Shown here: positions 56,744 to 64,000 of the stretch, piece by piece
Numbering within the stretch: position 1 is the first letter of the stretch
How the letters are laid out: the number at the start of each line of letters is the position of its first letter
Source: Robertmurraya sp. FSL R5-0851
GTDB taxonomy: Bacteria > Bacillota > Bacilli > Bacillales > Cytobacillaceae
Assembly (NCBI RefSeq): GCF_038002965.1
Contig: NZ_JBBOOE010000001.1
Span: forward strand, 3,143,001-3,207,000
Reading direction: 5' to 3'
Length of the DNA: 64,000 nucleotides
The notes under the pieces: model-generated
Database searches by the model: none
Seen by the model: only the letters and a program-made list of their open reading frames with translations
Told to the model about the DNA's origin: nothing
Made by a program: the position numbers and the translations under genes

Positions 56744-56934
56744 CCTTTTCCCGCCTTTGAAGGTGTTTTCATTGTTCTGTTAAATATATTTTAATCTTTT
56801 GTATAACTTTTATATAGTTATTTGTTCAATATTTCGCCAACAAGTTGTGAACATTTTATAAACTAATAGTGAATACAGTTTTTACTATCTCCGCCTGTAT
56901 TATAATGGAATAAATTTAAGGAGATCCGAGAGGT

Positions 56935-57642
56935 GTGGCTAAGATGGAACAAACATTGAAAATAACAAATGTATTATCGGACCCAACTCGTTATTACATT
57001 TATCAGTACATTACCAAAAGACATCAGGAAGTTACCGTTCAAGAAATTGCAGACAATTTTAATATTCATCCGAACGTAGCAAGATTACATCTTTCTAAGC
57101 TTGAAGATGTGAACATGCTGATCTCGGAAACAAAAAAAACGGGCAAAGGTGGTAGACCAAGTAGGTTATACCGATTGTCAGATGACCTCATTCAGTTGAA
57201 TTTTCCGTTCCGAGACTATCAGATGTTAGCTAAAATCACTATGGAATCCATGCTCTCTCTTGGAGAAGAAGGTCATAAAGTGTTACGTATGACCGGGAAA
57301 AGATTTGGTAAGGAAATGATTGAGCAAGAAATGACCAGATCTCATAATGGAGAGTTCCCTACTTTTGAAAAAAAGTTAAATACATTAAAAAACGCGGCAA
57401 CAATGGCTGGCTTTTACCCAGAATTCGAAGTGAGTGAAGACCAGACTCGAATATATTTCCAAATTTTCAACTGTCCATTTAAAGAAATTGCGACCGAACA
57501 TCCAGATGCTGTTTGTGAAACACATCACGAATTTTTAAAAGGAATGTTTGAATCTCTGTTTAATGACGTTGAGCTTTTAGAAAAGCAAAACATAATTAAA
57601 GGTTGCGAGGCTTGTGCTTATCAAGCATTAATAACGAATTAA
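56935..57642 (+). CDS. ArsR/SufR-like helix-turn-helix regulator with C-terminal cysteines
   Basis: 235 residues. N-terminal winged helix (about 8-75, VQEIADNFNIHPNVARLHLSK), a middle helical part, and a C-terminal region with Cys in NCPFKEIA, AVCETHHE and GCEACAY, spaced as in SufR-type iron-sulfur sensors. GTG at 56935 follows AAGGAG by 11; ATG at 56944 follows AGAGGTG by 8: start uncertain. Targets unknown. A TATAAT (56901-56906) lies upstream. Confidence 0.75.
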   Translation: MAKMEQTLKITNVLSDPTRYYIYQYITKRHQEVTVQEIADNFNIHPNVARLHLSKLEDVNMLISETKKTGKGGRPSRLYRLSDDLIQLNFPFRDYQMLAKITMESMLSLGEEGHKVLRMTGKRFGKEMIEQEMTRSHNGEFPTFEKKLNTLKNAATMAGFYPEFEVSEDQTRIYFQIFNCPFKEIATEHPDAVCETHHEFLKGMFESLFNDVELLEKQNIIKGCEACAYQALITN

Positions 57643-57727
57643 AAACAAACTCCTGTTTACTTTTTCATAGCGGTTACATTATAATATTGTAAGGTAAGGG
57701 ACTTGTAGGGTGAAAAGGAGGGATCAT

Positions 57728-57973
57728 ATGGATCGTATGTTTAGAGTATTGGGGTTTTGGACAGGTATTTTTGCCGTTATGTTCTACTTAGGGCATATGC
57801 CACAAACGTCATTGCTATTCTTTGGTCAAACGGGATTTTTCATTCTGTTAAGCTACCTAAAGCTTTCTGAACGTATGTATATTTATATTTTTGGTGCCTA
57901 TTTAACAGTGTTCTTCGTTGGCTTTACATACTGGTCAACATTTATGATGACACCAGGTGCTGGCGGGCATTAA
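57728..57973 (+). CDS. yqgY: DUF2626 small membrane protein
   Basis: 81 residues, three hydrophobic segments (about 5-22, 25-45, 50-70). DRMFRVLGFWTGIFAVMFY and TYWSTFMMTPGAGGH are the YqgY signature. Function unknown. ATG with AAGGAGGG. Confidence 0.85.
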   Translation: MDRMFRVLGFWTGIFAVMFYLGHMPQTSLLFFGQTGFFILLSYLKLSERMYIYIFGAYLTVFFVGFTYWSTFMMTPGAGGH

Positions 57974-57998
57974 TAGGAACGAACCCCCATGAAAGAGG

Positions 57999-58033
57999 GA
58001 GAAAAGCGATGGAATTAATCCATCGCTTTTTAT
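57999..58033. terminator. bidirectional terminator between yqgY and the MidA-like gene
   Basis: A 12-bp stem AAAAGCGATGGA / TCCATCGCTTTT with T run; ends two convergent genes. Confidence 0.82.
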
Positions 58034-59115
58034 TATATCGAGAATTCCTTTGATAAATTTTTCGATTGCAAAACTACTTGAAAATGGCTACTCATACCAC
58101 CCGGAGTGATTAAACTGCGAATTGCACGATTTCGTTTACTTTGTTCCGAGAAAGGATTTGGATCATAATGATCTTTTAATAATTCCAAAATACCAACTTC
58201 TAAAAAGAATTCATCTTGTCTTATAAATCGTTCTAAGTTAAGATCATACTTTTTTCCAATACGAATGAAAGGATCCCATTGAACATGTGAGGTGATGTCC
58301 ATCTCTCCTGGGTGTTCAAGAAGGTTTGTTTTCATTTGATGTTTCGAATATCCCCTTAAGCTCCCTTTTGATCGTGCTGGTTCTTCCCATTCTGAGTCGG
58401 TATAACCGTAATCAACCGATAGCAATATTCCTGAGTCAATAATAGTTGAAGCCTCTTTAATAAAATCAACCATTGCTATGGGTACTTCTGCTCGCTCATG
58501 TTCTCGTAGGTCTCTCATATATTCTGTCACATAGGATTGAACGTTTGTGTTTGTTAGTGGTACTAATAATTCCTTTAAATCCTCATTCTCCACCTTAATC
58601 ATGACTTCATGAAGGAGCCCTTTTTTCTTCTCAATAACATGTACGGGGAGAGCATCAAATAACTCATTTGAAAAAACCATTCCCTGAAAGCCTTTTAGCG
58701 CACTCAAGCTATCAATAATAATGATTTTCCCATCCTCTACCCCTCTTTGTATCAATTGCTGATGAAAAGGACTTGCCTCTAAAACGAAATACGTGATCGG
58801 TTCGGTCGTTAATACACTCCATTCTTTCAAAAAACTTTGAGCAAATCTTCCTGACCCAGCTCCGATTTCACAAAGATTAGCTGGTATAACTCCCTTCGAT
58901 ACTTGTTTATAGTACCACCTTGCCATTAGCTGACCATAAATATTTCCAATGTTACTAGTTGTAATAAAGTCTCCTTGGCGACCCACCTTCTCCCCAGCTT
59001 TCATATAATAGCCACACTCCCTATCATATAAAGCTAATGCCATATATTCAGCATAAGAGATTTGCTTTTCTTTGGATGAAGTGATCATTTCAATTATCTT
59101 TTCCTTCACAATCAT
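58033..59115 (-). CDS. SAM-dependent methyltransferase, MidA/NDUFAF7 type
   Basis: 360 residues. COG1565 family: ISYAEYMALALYDRECGYYM and GRQGDFITTSNIGNIYGQLM near 45-70, SAM motif EIGAGSGRFAQSFLKEW and FSNELFDALPVHV. In mitochondria the homologue methylates a complex I arginine; the target in Bacillus is unknown. ATG at 59115 is better spaced from GAGG than GTG at 59121. Confidence 0.8.
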   Translation of the reverse strand: MIVKEKIIEMITSSKEKQISYAEYMALALYDRECGYYMKAGEKVGRQGDFITTSNIGNIYGQLMARWYYKQVSKGVIPANLCEIGAGSGRFAQSFLKEWSVLTTEPITYFVLEASPFHQQLIQRGVEDGKIIIIDSLSALKGFQGMVFSNELFDALPVHVIEKKKGLLHEVMIKVENEDLKELLVPLTNTNVQSYVTEYMRDLREHERAEVPIAMVDFIKEASTIIDSGILLSVDYGYTDSEWEEPARSKGSLRGYSKHQMKTNLLEHPGEMDITSHVQWDPFIRIGKKYDLNLERFIRQDEFFLEVGILELLKDHYDPNPFSEQSKRNRAIRSLITPGGMSSHFQVVLQSKNLSKEFSI

Positions 59116-59207
59116 ATCCACTATCCTCTATTGACACAGTATTTATTTTGTAATATCGTAATAGTAATTCACCATCCCTCCCAAAGAAGGAATGGAAGTA
59201 TCCCTAT

Positions 59208-59240
59208 AAAAGACCCTACTCACGTTGAGAAGGGTCTTTT
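59208..59240 (-). terminator. hairpin between yqgX and the MidA-like gene
   Basis: A 10-bp stem AAAAGACCCT / AGGGTCTTTT with an imperfect inner stem. Short T tract, so termination strength is uncertain. Confidence 0.55.
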
Positions 59241-59319
59241 CATTTGTTAAAGCTGTTTTCTTAGCACAATCAATTAAATTATGTTTTAAAAAGCTACAAA
59301 GTTAAGAAAAGAGCCTTTG

Positions 59320-59952
59320 TTAAAAACCATTTAAAAATGGATTGGAATCCATCTCGTCTCCAATAGTTGTTGTGTATCCATGTCCAGGTAACACTAGAGT
59401 TTGCTCGGGAAGTGCAAGTAATTTACTATGAATACTCTTAAGAAGCTGACCATGATTTCCACCAGGCAGGTCTGTTCTCCCGATGCTTTGTTGAAACAAC
59501 GCATCTCCTGAAATAACAAATTCTGCTTCCTCAAAGTAAAACGACACACTTCCTGGAGAGTGTCCAGGCGTCTCAAACACAGAAAAAGTAAAGTCTCCGA
59601 TAGTTATTGTTTCTTCCTTTTCAAAGAACATATTTGCTGGCTTTACGGATGTAGAGACTGGCATCATAAAGAATTTTGACCCATTTAAAGAGGGATCTCC
59701 CAACCAGTTTTCTTCTTTCTTATGTATATATACGGGTACTTGATAATGATCTCTAATGATGTCCACTGCTCCAATATGGTCAAAATGAGCATGTGTCAAA
59801 AGAATTGCTTGTGGTACCACTTTTCTTTTTTCTAGTAATTGAATAAGTTTTTTCCCTTCATCACCCGGGTCAATAACGAGGCAATGATTTCCTTCGGTTA
59901 CGATATAGCTGTTGGTTTGTAACGGACCGAGGGGGACTTGTTCCCATTTCAT
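59320..59952 (-). CDS. yqgX: metallo-beta-lactamase fold hydrolase (glyoxalase II-like)
   Basis: 210 residues. Zinc motif THAHFDHIGAV near 52, further ligands in ETPGHSPGS, SGDALF and LPGHG. Such YqgX proteins resemble glyoxalase II or bacillithiol-related hydrolases. Start GGGAGG plus ATG. Confidence 0.88.
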   Translation of the reverse strand: MKWEQVPLGPLQTNSYIVTEGNHCLVIDPGDEGKKLIQLLEKRKVVPQAILLTHAHFDHIGAVDIIRDHYQVPVYIHKKEENWLGDPSLNGSKFFMMPVSTSVKPANMFFEKEETITIGDFTFSVFETPGHSPGSVSFYFEEAEFVISGDALFQQSIGRTDLPGGNHGQLLKSIHSKLLALPEQTLVLPGHGYTTTIGDEMDSNPFLNGF

Positions 59953-60061
59953 AAGATTTTCCTCCCTAACATTTGATCTTAAGGATATTTTACACTAGTT
60001 TTACGGAAAGGAGAAACATTGCTCTACAGAATTGACGTCAAGAAAGTGTCATTTTTAGACC

Positions 60062-60090
60062 TCGACAAATGGGATAAAAACCGCTAAAAT
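60062..60090 (+). promoter_or_regulatory. possible promoter of yqgW
   Basis: TCGACA (60062-60067), 17 bases, TAAAAT (60085-60090), about 100 bases before yqgW. A near-0A-box TTTGTCGAG overlaps the -35 on the minus strand. Confidence 0.45.
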
Positions 60091-60187
60091 AAAATACGAA
60101 TGTAAACACTTACGTTACATAGGATACTGAATATGCACAAAAAATAAAAGGCATTTGTCTTTACATTTGATAAAGGGGGCTGTCAAA

Positions 60188-60361
60188 GTGGGATTGGTCA
60201 TTATATTTGCTTTAGTTACATTGCTATCAGCATACGGAGCATTTAGTTCACTAAAAAACAAAAATTTTCTTGGGTTATTTTTTGCTGTAGGAACTTTAGC
60301 TATATTCGGTTTCTTTACAGTTATGACTGTGATCCACCATGGATATCCAGCAACGCACTAA
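60188..60361 (+). CDS. yqgW: DUF2759 small membrane protein
   Basis: 57 residues, two membrane helices (about 2-18 and 28-48). MGLVIIFALVTLLSAYGAF matches YqgW (DUF2759), unknown function. The GTG at 60188 lies 6 bases after GGGGGCT-GTCAAA region (GGGGG). Confidence 0.8.
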   Translation: MGLVIIFALVTLLSAYGAFSSLKNKNFLGLFFAVGTLAIFGFFTVMTVIHHGYPATH

Positions 60362-60381
60362 TACAATAGCATTGCGATAAA

Positions 60382-60415
60382 AAAGGACTGCGAAAAGTAT
60401 TCGCAGTCCTTTTTT
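60382..60415. terminator. bidirectional terminator between yqgW and yqgU
   Basis: A 14-bp stem AAAAAGGACTGCGA / TCGCAGTCCTTTTT, with T tail; overlaps the yqgU stop. Confidence 0.85.
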
Positions 60416-61559
60416 ATTCTTCTATCAACCCTAATTTCTTTTTCTCTCCAAGCAGGAGGATTTTCTCTAGACTGTATCCGTACAGACACAATGTTCCGTT
60501 TGGAGAGCAGCTGATGGGTTCATTCACTATATCTTCTATTACTACAAACTCCTCATTAGACTCAACCGAAAACTTTATAAGGTCGAACGTTCCTTCGTAA
60601 GTGTCAATCTCCGAACTATATTGTGGCTTAAATGTAAAGAATTCATGAGAATCCTTGTTGAAATCATAAAAAGGTACGGACCACCCTGAAAAATTCGACA
60701 GTTGTGGCAACAACAATTTTGACTTCACTTGAAAGTCTTGATCAAAAAATGTGTAGCTTCCTACAGATGATTCTTCACTAGGGTCTATGGTTATAGTAAG
60801 TGTGTGTTTCGGAAAAACATCTACCTGATAAACATCCTTCAAGACATCCTTACTTACTTTACTATTAATATTATACTTTTTTAACGGCGCAGAAAGCGAT
60901 GGACTATCCGTACGCCAATCGAGGTATAGAAGTTCGTTAACATTACTCCAATACGCAAAAGGTTGAGGGATGGTTATTTGAGCAAGTGTATTCTTACTAA
61001 TATCTAATGTATAGGTGTGATATTGCCAATCTTCAGTAAAACTCGTTATTAGCAAAAGATTTTCATTATACTCGTTCCATTCGATAGCCAATTCATTAGA
61101 TGGTATCTCTGATGACAAGATGATTTTTCCACTAGATGAGATAATTGTTACCAATCCCATACTTGAATTAGGTGAAGAATGAATAAGTATGCTGTTTCTA
61201 CTAGGACTAATAGTTACCGATACAATAGGATAAACACTCGAATACAAAAGAGTCGACTGACCCTCTACTAAGTCATAGGAAAAAATGGAGGAACCCTCAC
61301 TAGTTTCTGTTACATATAATATGGTTTGATTATCTAACCAACCACTAGCAGAAGAAAAGCTTCCCTTCATCTCTTTAATGGGCAGCATAAGCTTACCACC
61401 AATAAACGATAGGGGTATTTCCTTCTTTTTCAACTCATTATTATGTAATGATTGAGGCAAGCTTTTTGGTACACTTTCCTTACTACATCCGTATAATAGA
61501 ATATTACAAAGAAGGAAAAGAATGAGATAAAGTGCCTGTTTGTTTTTTACTGAAAACAC
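60414..61559 (-). CDS. yqgU: YqgU-like lipoprotein
   Basis: 381 residues. Lipoprotein signal with lipobox ILLYGC near residue 25; a beta-propeller-like body without recognised catalytic motif (repeats of the type YVTETSEGSSIFSYDL). Position between yqgW and yqgT fits YqgU, function unknown. GTG at 61559 is 9 bases after AAGGAGG; the TTG at 61583 would pass through it. Confidence 0.75.
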   Translation of the reverse strand: MFSVKNKQALYLILFLLCNILLYGCSKESVPKSLPQSLHNNELKKKEIPLSFIGGKLMLPIKEMKGSFSSASGWLDNQTILYVTETSEGSSIFSYDLVEGQSTLLYSSVYPIVSVTISPSRNSILIHSSPNSSMGLVTIISSSGKIILSSEIPSNELAIEWNEYNENLLLITSFTEDWQYHTYTLDISKNTLAQITIPQPFAYWSNVNELLYLDWRTDSPSLSAPLKKYNINSKVSKDVLKDVYQVDVFPKHTLTITIDPSEESSVGSYTFFDQDFQVKSKLLLPQLSNFSGWSVPFYDFNKDSHEFFTFKPQYSSEIDTYEGTFDLIKFSVESNEEFVVIEDIVNEPISCSPNGTLCLYGYSLEKILLLGEKKKLGLIEE

Positions 61560-61631
61560 TAATCTTTTCCTCCTTAAAGACAATTATATTTATTTTACCT
61601 TTCTCTATTGCGGTGAACAAGTAAAATCTTC

Positions 61632-62819
61632 TTAAACATACATGGCAGCTAAGAAAATTCCAAGCATTTCATGATATATCTTTTTATACTGTGATAACGG
61701 GAGCGGATTGATTCCTTTCCCAAGTTCGAGTGTGAACCCAGCTTGTTTAAACTCTTGTATAAACCAGTCCTTATAGCCTGCATGGCTGTCAATATATTGT
61801 ACAGAACGATATCCGCTGACACGTTCAAACTCGTTTGCCAGTGAATATGCCTCAGAAGGTTCTAATCCTTCATATCCCCAATAAAACTCTTCTCCTTGTG
61901 TATGAAAAGCCAATAATCGATGAAAATTCCTTTCTTTAGCCAGCTGAGCCATTGCAATTGCCTCAGGTTCTGTTAAAGGTTCATTACCAGGGAAATCTCT
62001 AGCTGATGGTGCTTTCGGTATTTTCCTCTCTTTTTCAATTTCCCATTTGGCCGGAAATTGATTATTAAGATCAACTCCACGAATATTTGCTTTCCAACCT
62101 ACAAAATCACTACTGCCACCGTTGTATGTTACTAGTTGAGCCCTCTCACTTTCTAACGGACCATGTAAAACCAAATCCACTCCATCTGGATTCACCATAG
62201 GTACGATAGATACATCGACACGGTTGTATAGGCTCTGAATATCTATTCCTCTGATTGTTCTCTGATTGGTTAATGCCAACAGAAAGGTATTCACTAACTG
62301 CATGAGTATCGGGGTAGTAATCCATTCATTCGCATGAAAAGAAGCATTATAGTGTAATTTTAAATCTCCTTTGCCGAACCGAAGCTCATAAATCGGATTT
62401 CCACGAACACTTTGCCCTATGGTACTTGTTGAGACAAAAGGATACATTTCAACAAGTTTTCTAATATCTGTTTCAAGTAGAGCTGAATCATAAAATGTTT
62501 GACCATGTATAATTGGTTTAATCATTCGCTTTGGTATATTAACAGTTTCGCCTTTCTCAAAACTGTTTGGATTACGCTTCTGATTGACTAACAATAATGC
62601 ATCGATGGAAAGATTATAGTGAAGAGCTAGTCTCCAAAAGGCATCATTCTGTCCAATTATTCGATTTTCTAGCTCAAATCCTGGAATCTGTATCGTTTGC
62701 CCTTTTTCAAGGATTGTATCATTTGTCATTTTGTTAGCGTCTAGCAGTAAATGCATGGGCAACATAAATAATTGACTAAAATACTCCAATGAGTCACCAG
62801 ACCGAATCTTAACTTTCAA
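61632..62819 (-). CDS. yqgT: LysM-M14 gamma-D-glutamyl-L-diamino acid peptidase
   Basis: 395 residues. Two LysM repeats (about 4-48 and 52-95: IRSGDSLEYFSQLFMLP, QNDAFWRLALHYNLS), then an M14 zinc peptidase with HANEW (His/Glu ligands near 165), a His in LLAFHTQGEEFYWG and catalytic Glu in TLELGKG. Cleaves peptidoglycan stem peptides, as the sporulation endopeptidase I. TTG at 62819 is 9 bases after AAGGAG; ATG codons at 62825/62828 are too close. Confidence 0.9.
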   Translation of the reverse strand: MKVKIRSGDSLEYFSQLFMLPMHLLLDANKMTNDTILEKGQTIQIPGFELENRIIGQNDAFWRLALHYNLSIDALLLVNQKRNPNSFEKGETVNIPKRMIKPIIHGQTFYDSALLETDIRKLVEMYPFVSTSTIGQSVRGNPIYELRFGKGDLKLHYNASFHANEWITTPILMQLVNTFLLALTNQRTIRGIDIQSLYNRVDVSIVPMVNPDGVDLVLHGPLESERAQLVTYNGGSSDFVGWKANIRGVDLNNQFPAKWEIEKERKIPKAPSARDFPGNEPLTEPEAIAMAQLAKERNFHRLLAFHTQGEEFYWGYEGLEPSEAYSLANEFERVSGYRSVQYIDSHAGYKDWFIQEFKQAGFTLELGKGINPLPLSQYKKIYHEMLGIFLAAMYV

Positions 62820-62896
62820 GACCATCATCTCCTTCCTTTATCGATTCATATGAAGAAGATGAAAAAAGATTCCTAGAAAGAGTAGGGAAATCTAAA

Positions 62897-62930
62897 ACAA
62901 AAAGAGCCTACAAAAAGTAGGCTTCTCTTT
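62897..62930 (-). terminator. terminator after the LtaS-like gene
   Basis: Stem AGCCTAC-TTTTT-GTAGGCT and T5 on the minus strand, right after the gene. Confidence 0.82.
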
Positions 62931-62932
62931 GA

Positions 62933-64000
62933 TCACTCATTCGTGTCTTTTTTGATATTCCCAGATTTTTCGTAAAAGCGAAGCAAATCTCCATAAACAA
63001 TTTTATCAGAGTACTCCAGCTCATTTTTCGCTTTTTCCATGTATGGCTCGCAAGCATCAGCAGAATCAGTAGCTTCCCCTGTCGATTTGTCATAACATGT
63101 GCCTTTGGTGTAAACATAGTCTTTCGTGATAAAACTTCCATCACGAAGCAGAGTAAACTCTGTATAGTCTTTAGAAAACAGATCCGATCCGAAATCAATA
63201 TTTTGCTTCGTATCAATTCCAAGTAAGTGAAGGATTGTAGGCTTTAAATCAACCTGTCCTGACACATTGTGAATAACCTTTCCTTCTTGCCCAGGAATGT
63301 GGATGATTAAAGGTACTCTTTGAAGCTGCGTACTTTCAAACGGTGTGATTTCTTTACCTAAAAACTCACCCATGGTTTTATTATGATTTTCCGATATTCC
63401 ATAATGATCACCATATAAGATGATGATTGACTCTTCGTACAATCCATTTTCCTTTAATTCTTCAATAAAAAGCTTTAATGCCTCATCTTGATAACGGACC
63501 GTAGGGAAATAATTATTTACTGTTTTATTAGTAGAATCATAAGGTTGAATATACAAATCTTCCTCGCCAAGTTCAAATGGGAAGTGATTGGTTAGAGTAA
63601 TAAATTTCGAGTAAAACGGTTTTGGCATATTTAATAAATGATCAACTGATTGTTCGAAGAAAGGAATATCCTTAAGCCCCCAACCAATCGAGTTTGTCTC
63701 ATCTACGTCATAATCGCCCAATGCATAAAATCTTGTATAACCTAATGAATCATACATTAAATCACGATTCCAAAAACTCTTGTTATTGGCATGGAGAGAA
63801 GCTGTGTAATAGCCATTTTCATTTAGAATTTCTGGTGTCGCCCGATACTCATTTTCTGAATGAGTAAAGAAGACTGCCCCACGGCTTAAGCCATATAAAG
63901 AATTTTCAACGATAAACTCAGAATCTGACGTTTTACCTTGTGCAGTTTGGTGATAGAAGTTATCAAAATAATAACTTTCCTTAATAAATTGATTTAGGAA
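62933..64000 (-). CDS. yqgS: lipoteichoic acid synthase-like sulfatase-fold enzyme (partial)
   Basis: C-terminal 355 residues; the frame is open to the window edge, and the N-terminal membrane helices and the catalytic Thr lie outside. Visible are [52 protein letters not shown] and the metal-site IILYGDHYG. LtaS family; polymerises or primes glycerol phosphate on the outer membrane face. YqgS (LTA primase-like paralog) is favoured by position. Confidence 0.88.
   Translation of the reverse strand, partial: FLNQFIKESYYFDNFYHQTAQGKTSDSEFIVENSLYGLSRGAVFFTHSENEYRATPEILNENGYYTASLHANNKSFWNRDLMYDSLGYTRFYALGDYDVDETNSIGWGLKDIPFFEQSVDHLLNMPKPFYSKFITLTNHFPFELGEEDLYIQPYDSTNKTVNNYFPTVRYQDEALKLFIEELKENGLYEESIIILYGDHYGISENHNKTMGEFLGKEITPFESTQLQRVPLIIHIPGQEGKVIHNVSGQVDLKPTILHLLGIDTKQNIDFGSDLFSKDYTEFTLLRDGSFITKDYVYTKGTCYDKSTGEATDSADACEPYMEKAKNELEYSDKIVYGDLLRFYEKSGNIKKDTNE

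Noticed and set aside
1..64000. CRISPR arrays, insertion sequences and prophage
   Set aside because: No regularly spaced repeats, transposase or phage genes were seen; the only clear mobile element is the intron with its endonuclease.

Overview
The window looks like a low-GC, endospore-forming, naturally competent member of the Bacillaceae. From family knowledge, its gene order closely follows the Bacillus subtilis stretch from the bkd operon through spo0A, dxs, accBC, spoIIIA, efp, gcv and comG to yqgS. Most genes lie on the minus strand. Ribosome binding sites are strong AGGAGG types, and GTG or TTG starts are frequent.

Layout, left to right. Positions 1-7654 hold branched-chain keto acid catabolism (ptb-bcd-buk-lpdV-bkdAA, reading leftwards) with its sigma-54 activator BkdR and a good sigma-54 promoter before ptb. 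Positions 7790-10381 hold a small membrane protein, a GDPD phosphodiesterase and a FapA-like protein. Positions 10697-16294 hold spo0A, spoIVB, recN, argR and tlyA. Positions 16291-23777 hold dxs, ispA, xseB, xseA, nusB, yqhY, accC and accB; folD, usual between nusB and xseA, is absent. Positions 24049-27974 are a plus-strand accessory block: a short-chain dehydrogenase, a divergent QueA-like protein, a VOC protein, and a NarL-type two-component pair whose kinase has a four-cysteine GAF domain. Positions 28009-33190 hold the complete spoIIIA operon (AA-AH) behind a sigma-E-type promoter. Positions 33348-39303 hold a SIMPL protein, efp, papA, yqhR, a SA1362-type protein, a patatin and splB.

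The most notable feature is at 39410-43090. A class II (B12-dependent) ribonucleotide reductase gene is split by a group I intron (41144-42271) that carries an HNH homing endonuclease. The exons rejoin in frame to give 850 residues. A pair of NrdR-box-like palindromes lies upstream.

Positions 43479-49125 hold lipM, a rhodanese, and gcvT-gcvPA-gcvPB behind a tandem glycine riboswitch. Next come the SNF2 helicase yqhH with yqhG, then yqzE and comGA-GG (competence pseudopilus). Positions 56134-56330 hold a tRNA-Gln followed by a structured GC-richer repeat-like element. The rest is mgsR, a SufR/ArsR-like regulator, small membrane proteins, a MidA-like methyltransferase, a metallo-beta-lactamase-fold hydrolase, a lipoprotein, a LysM-M14 peptidase, and the C-terminal part of an LtaS-type enzyme cut by the window edge.

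Together the genes serve sporulation (spo0A, spoIVB, spoIIIA, splB, the LysM peptidase), lipid supply (bkd, accBC, ispA/dxs), lipoate-dependent metabolism (bkd, gcv, lipM) and DNA uptake and repair (comG, recN, xseAB). All functional names come from motif and family recognition by eye. No database search was run.
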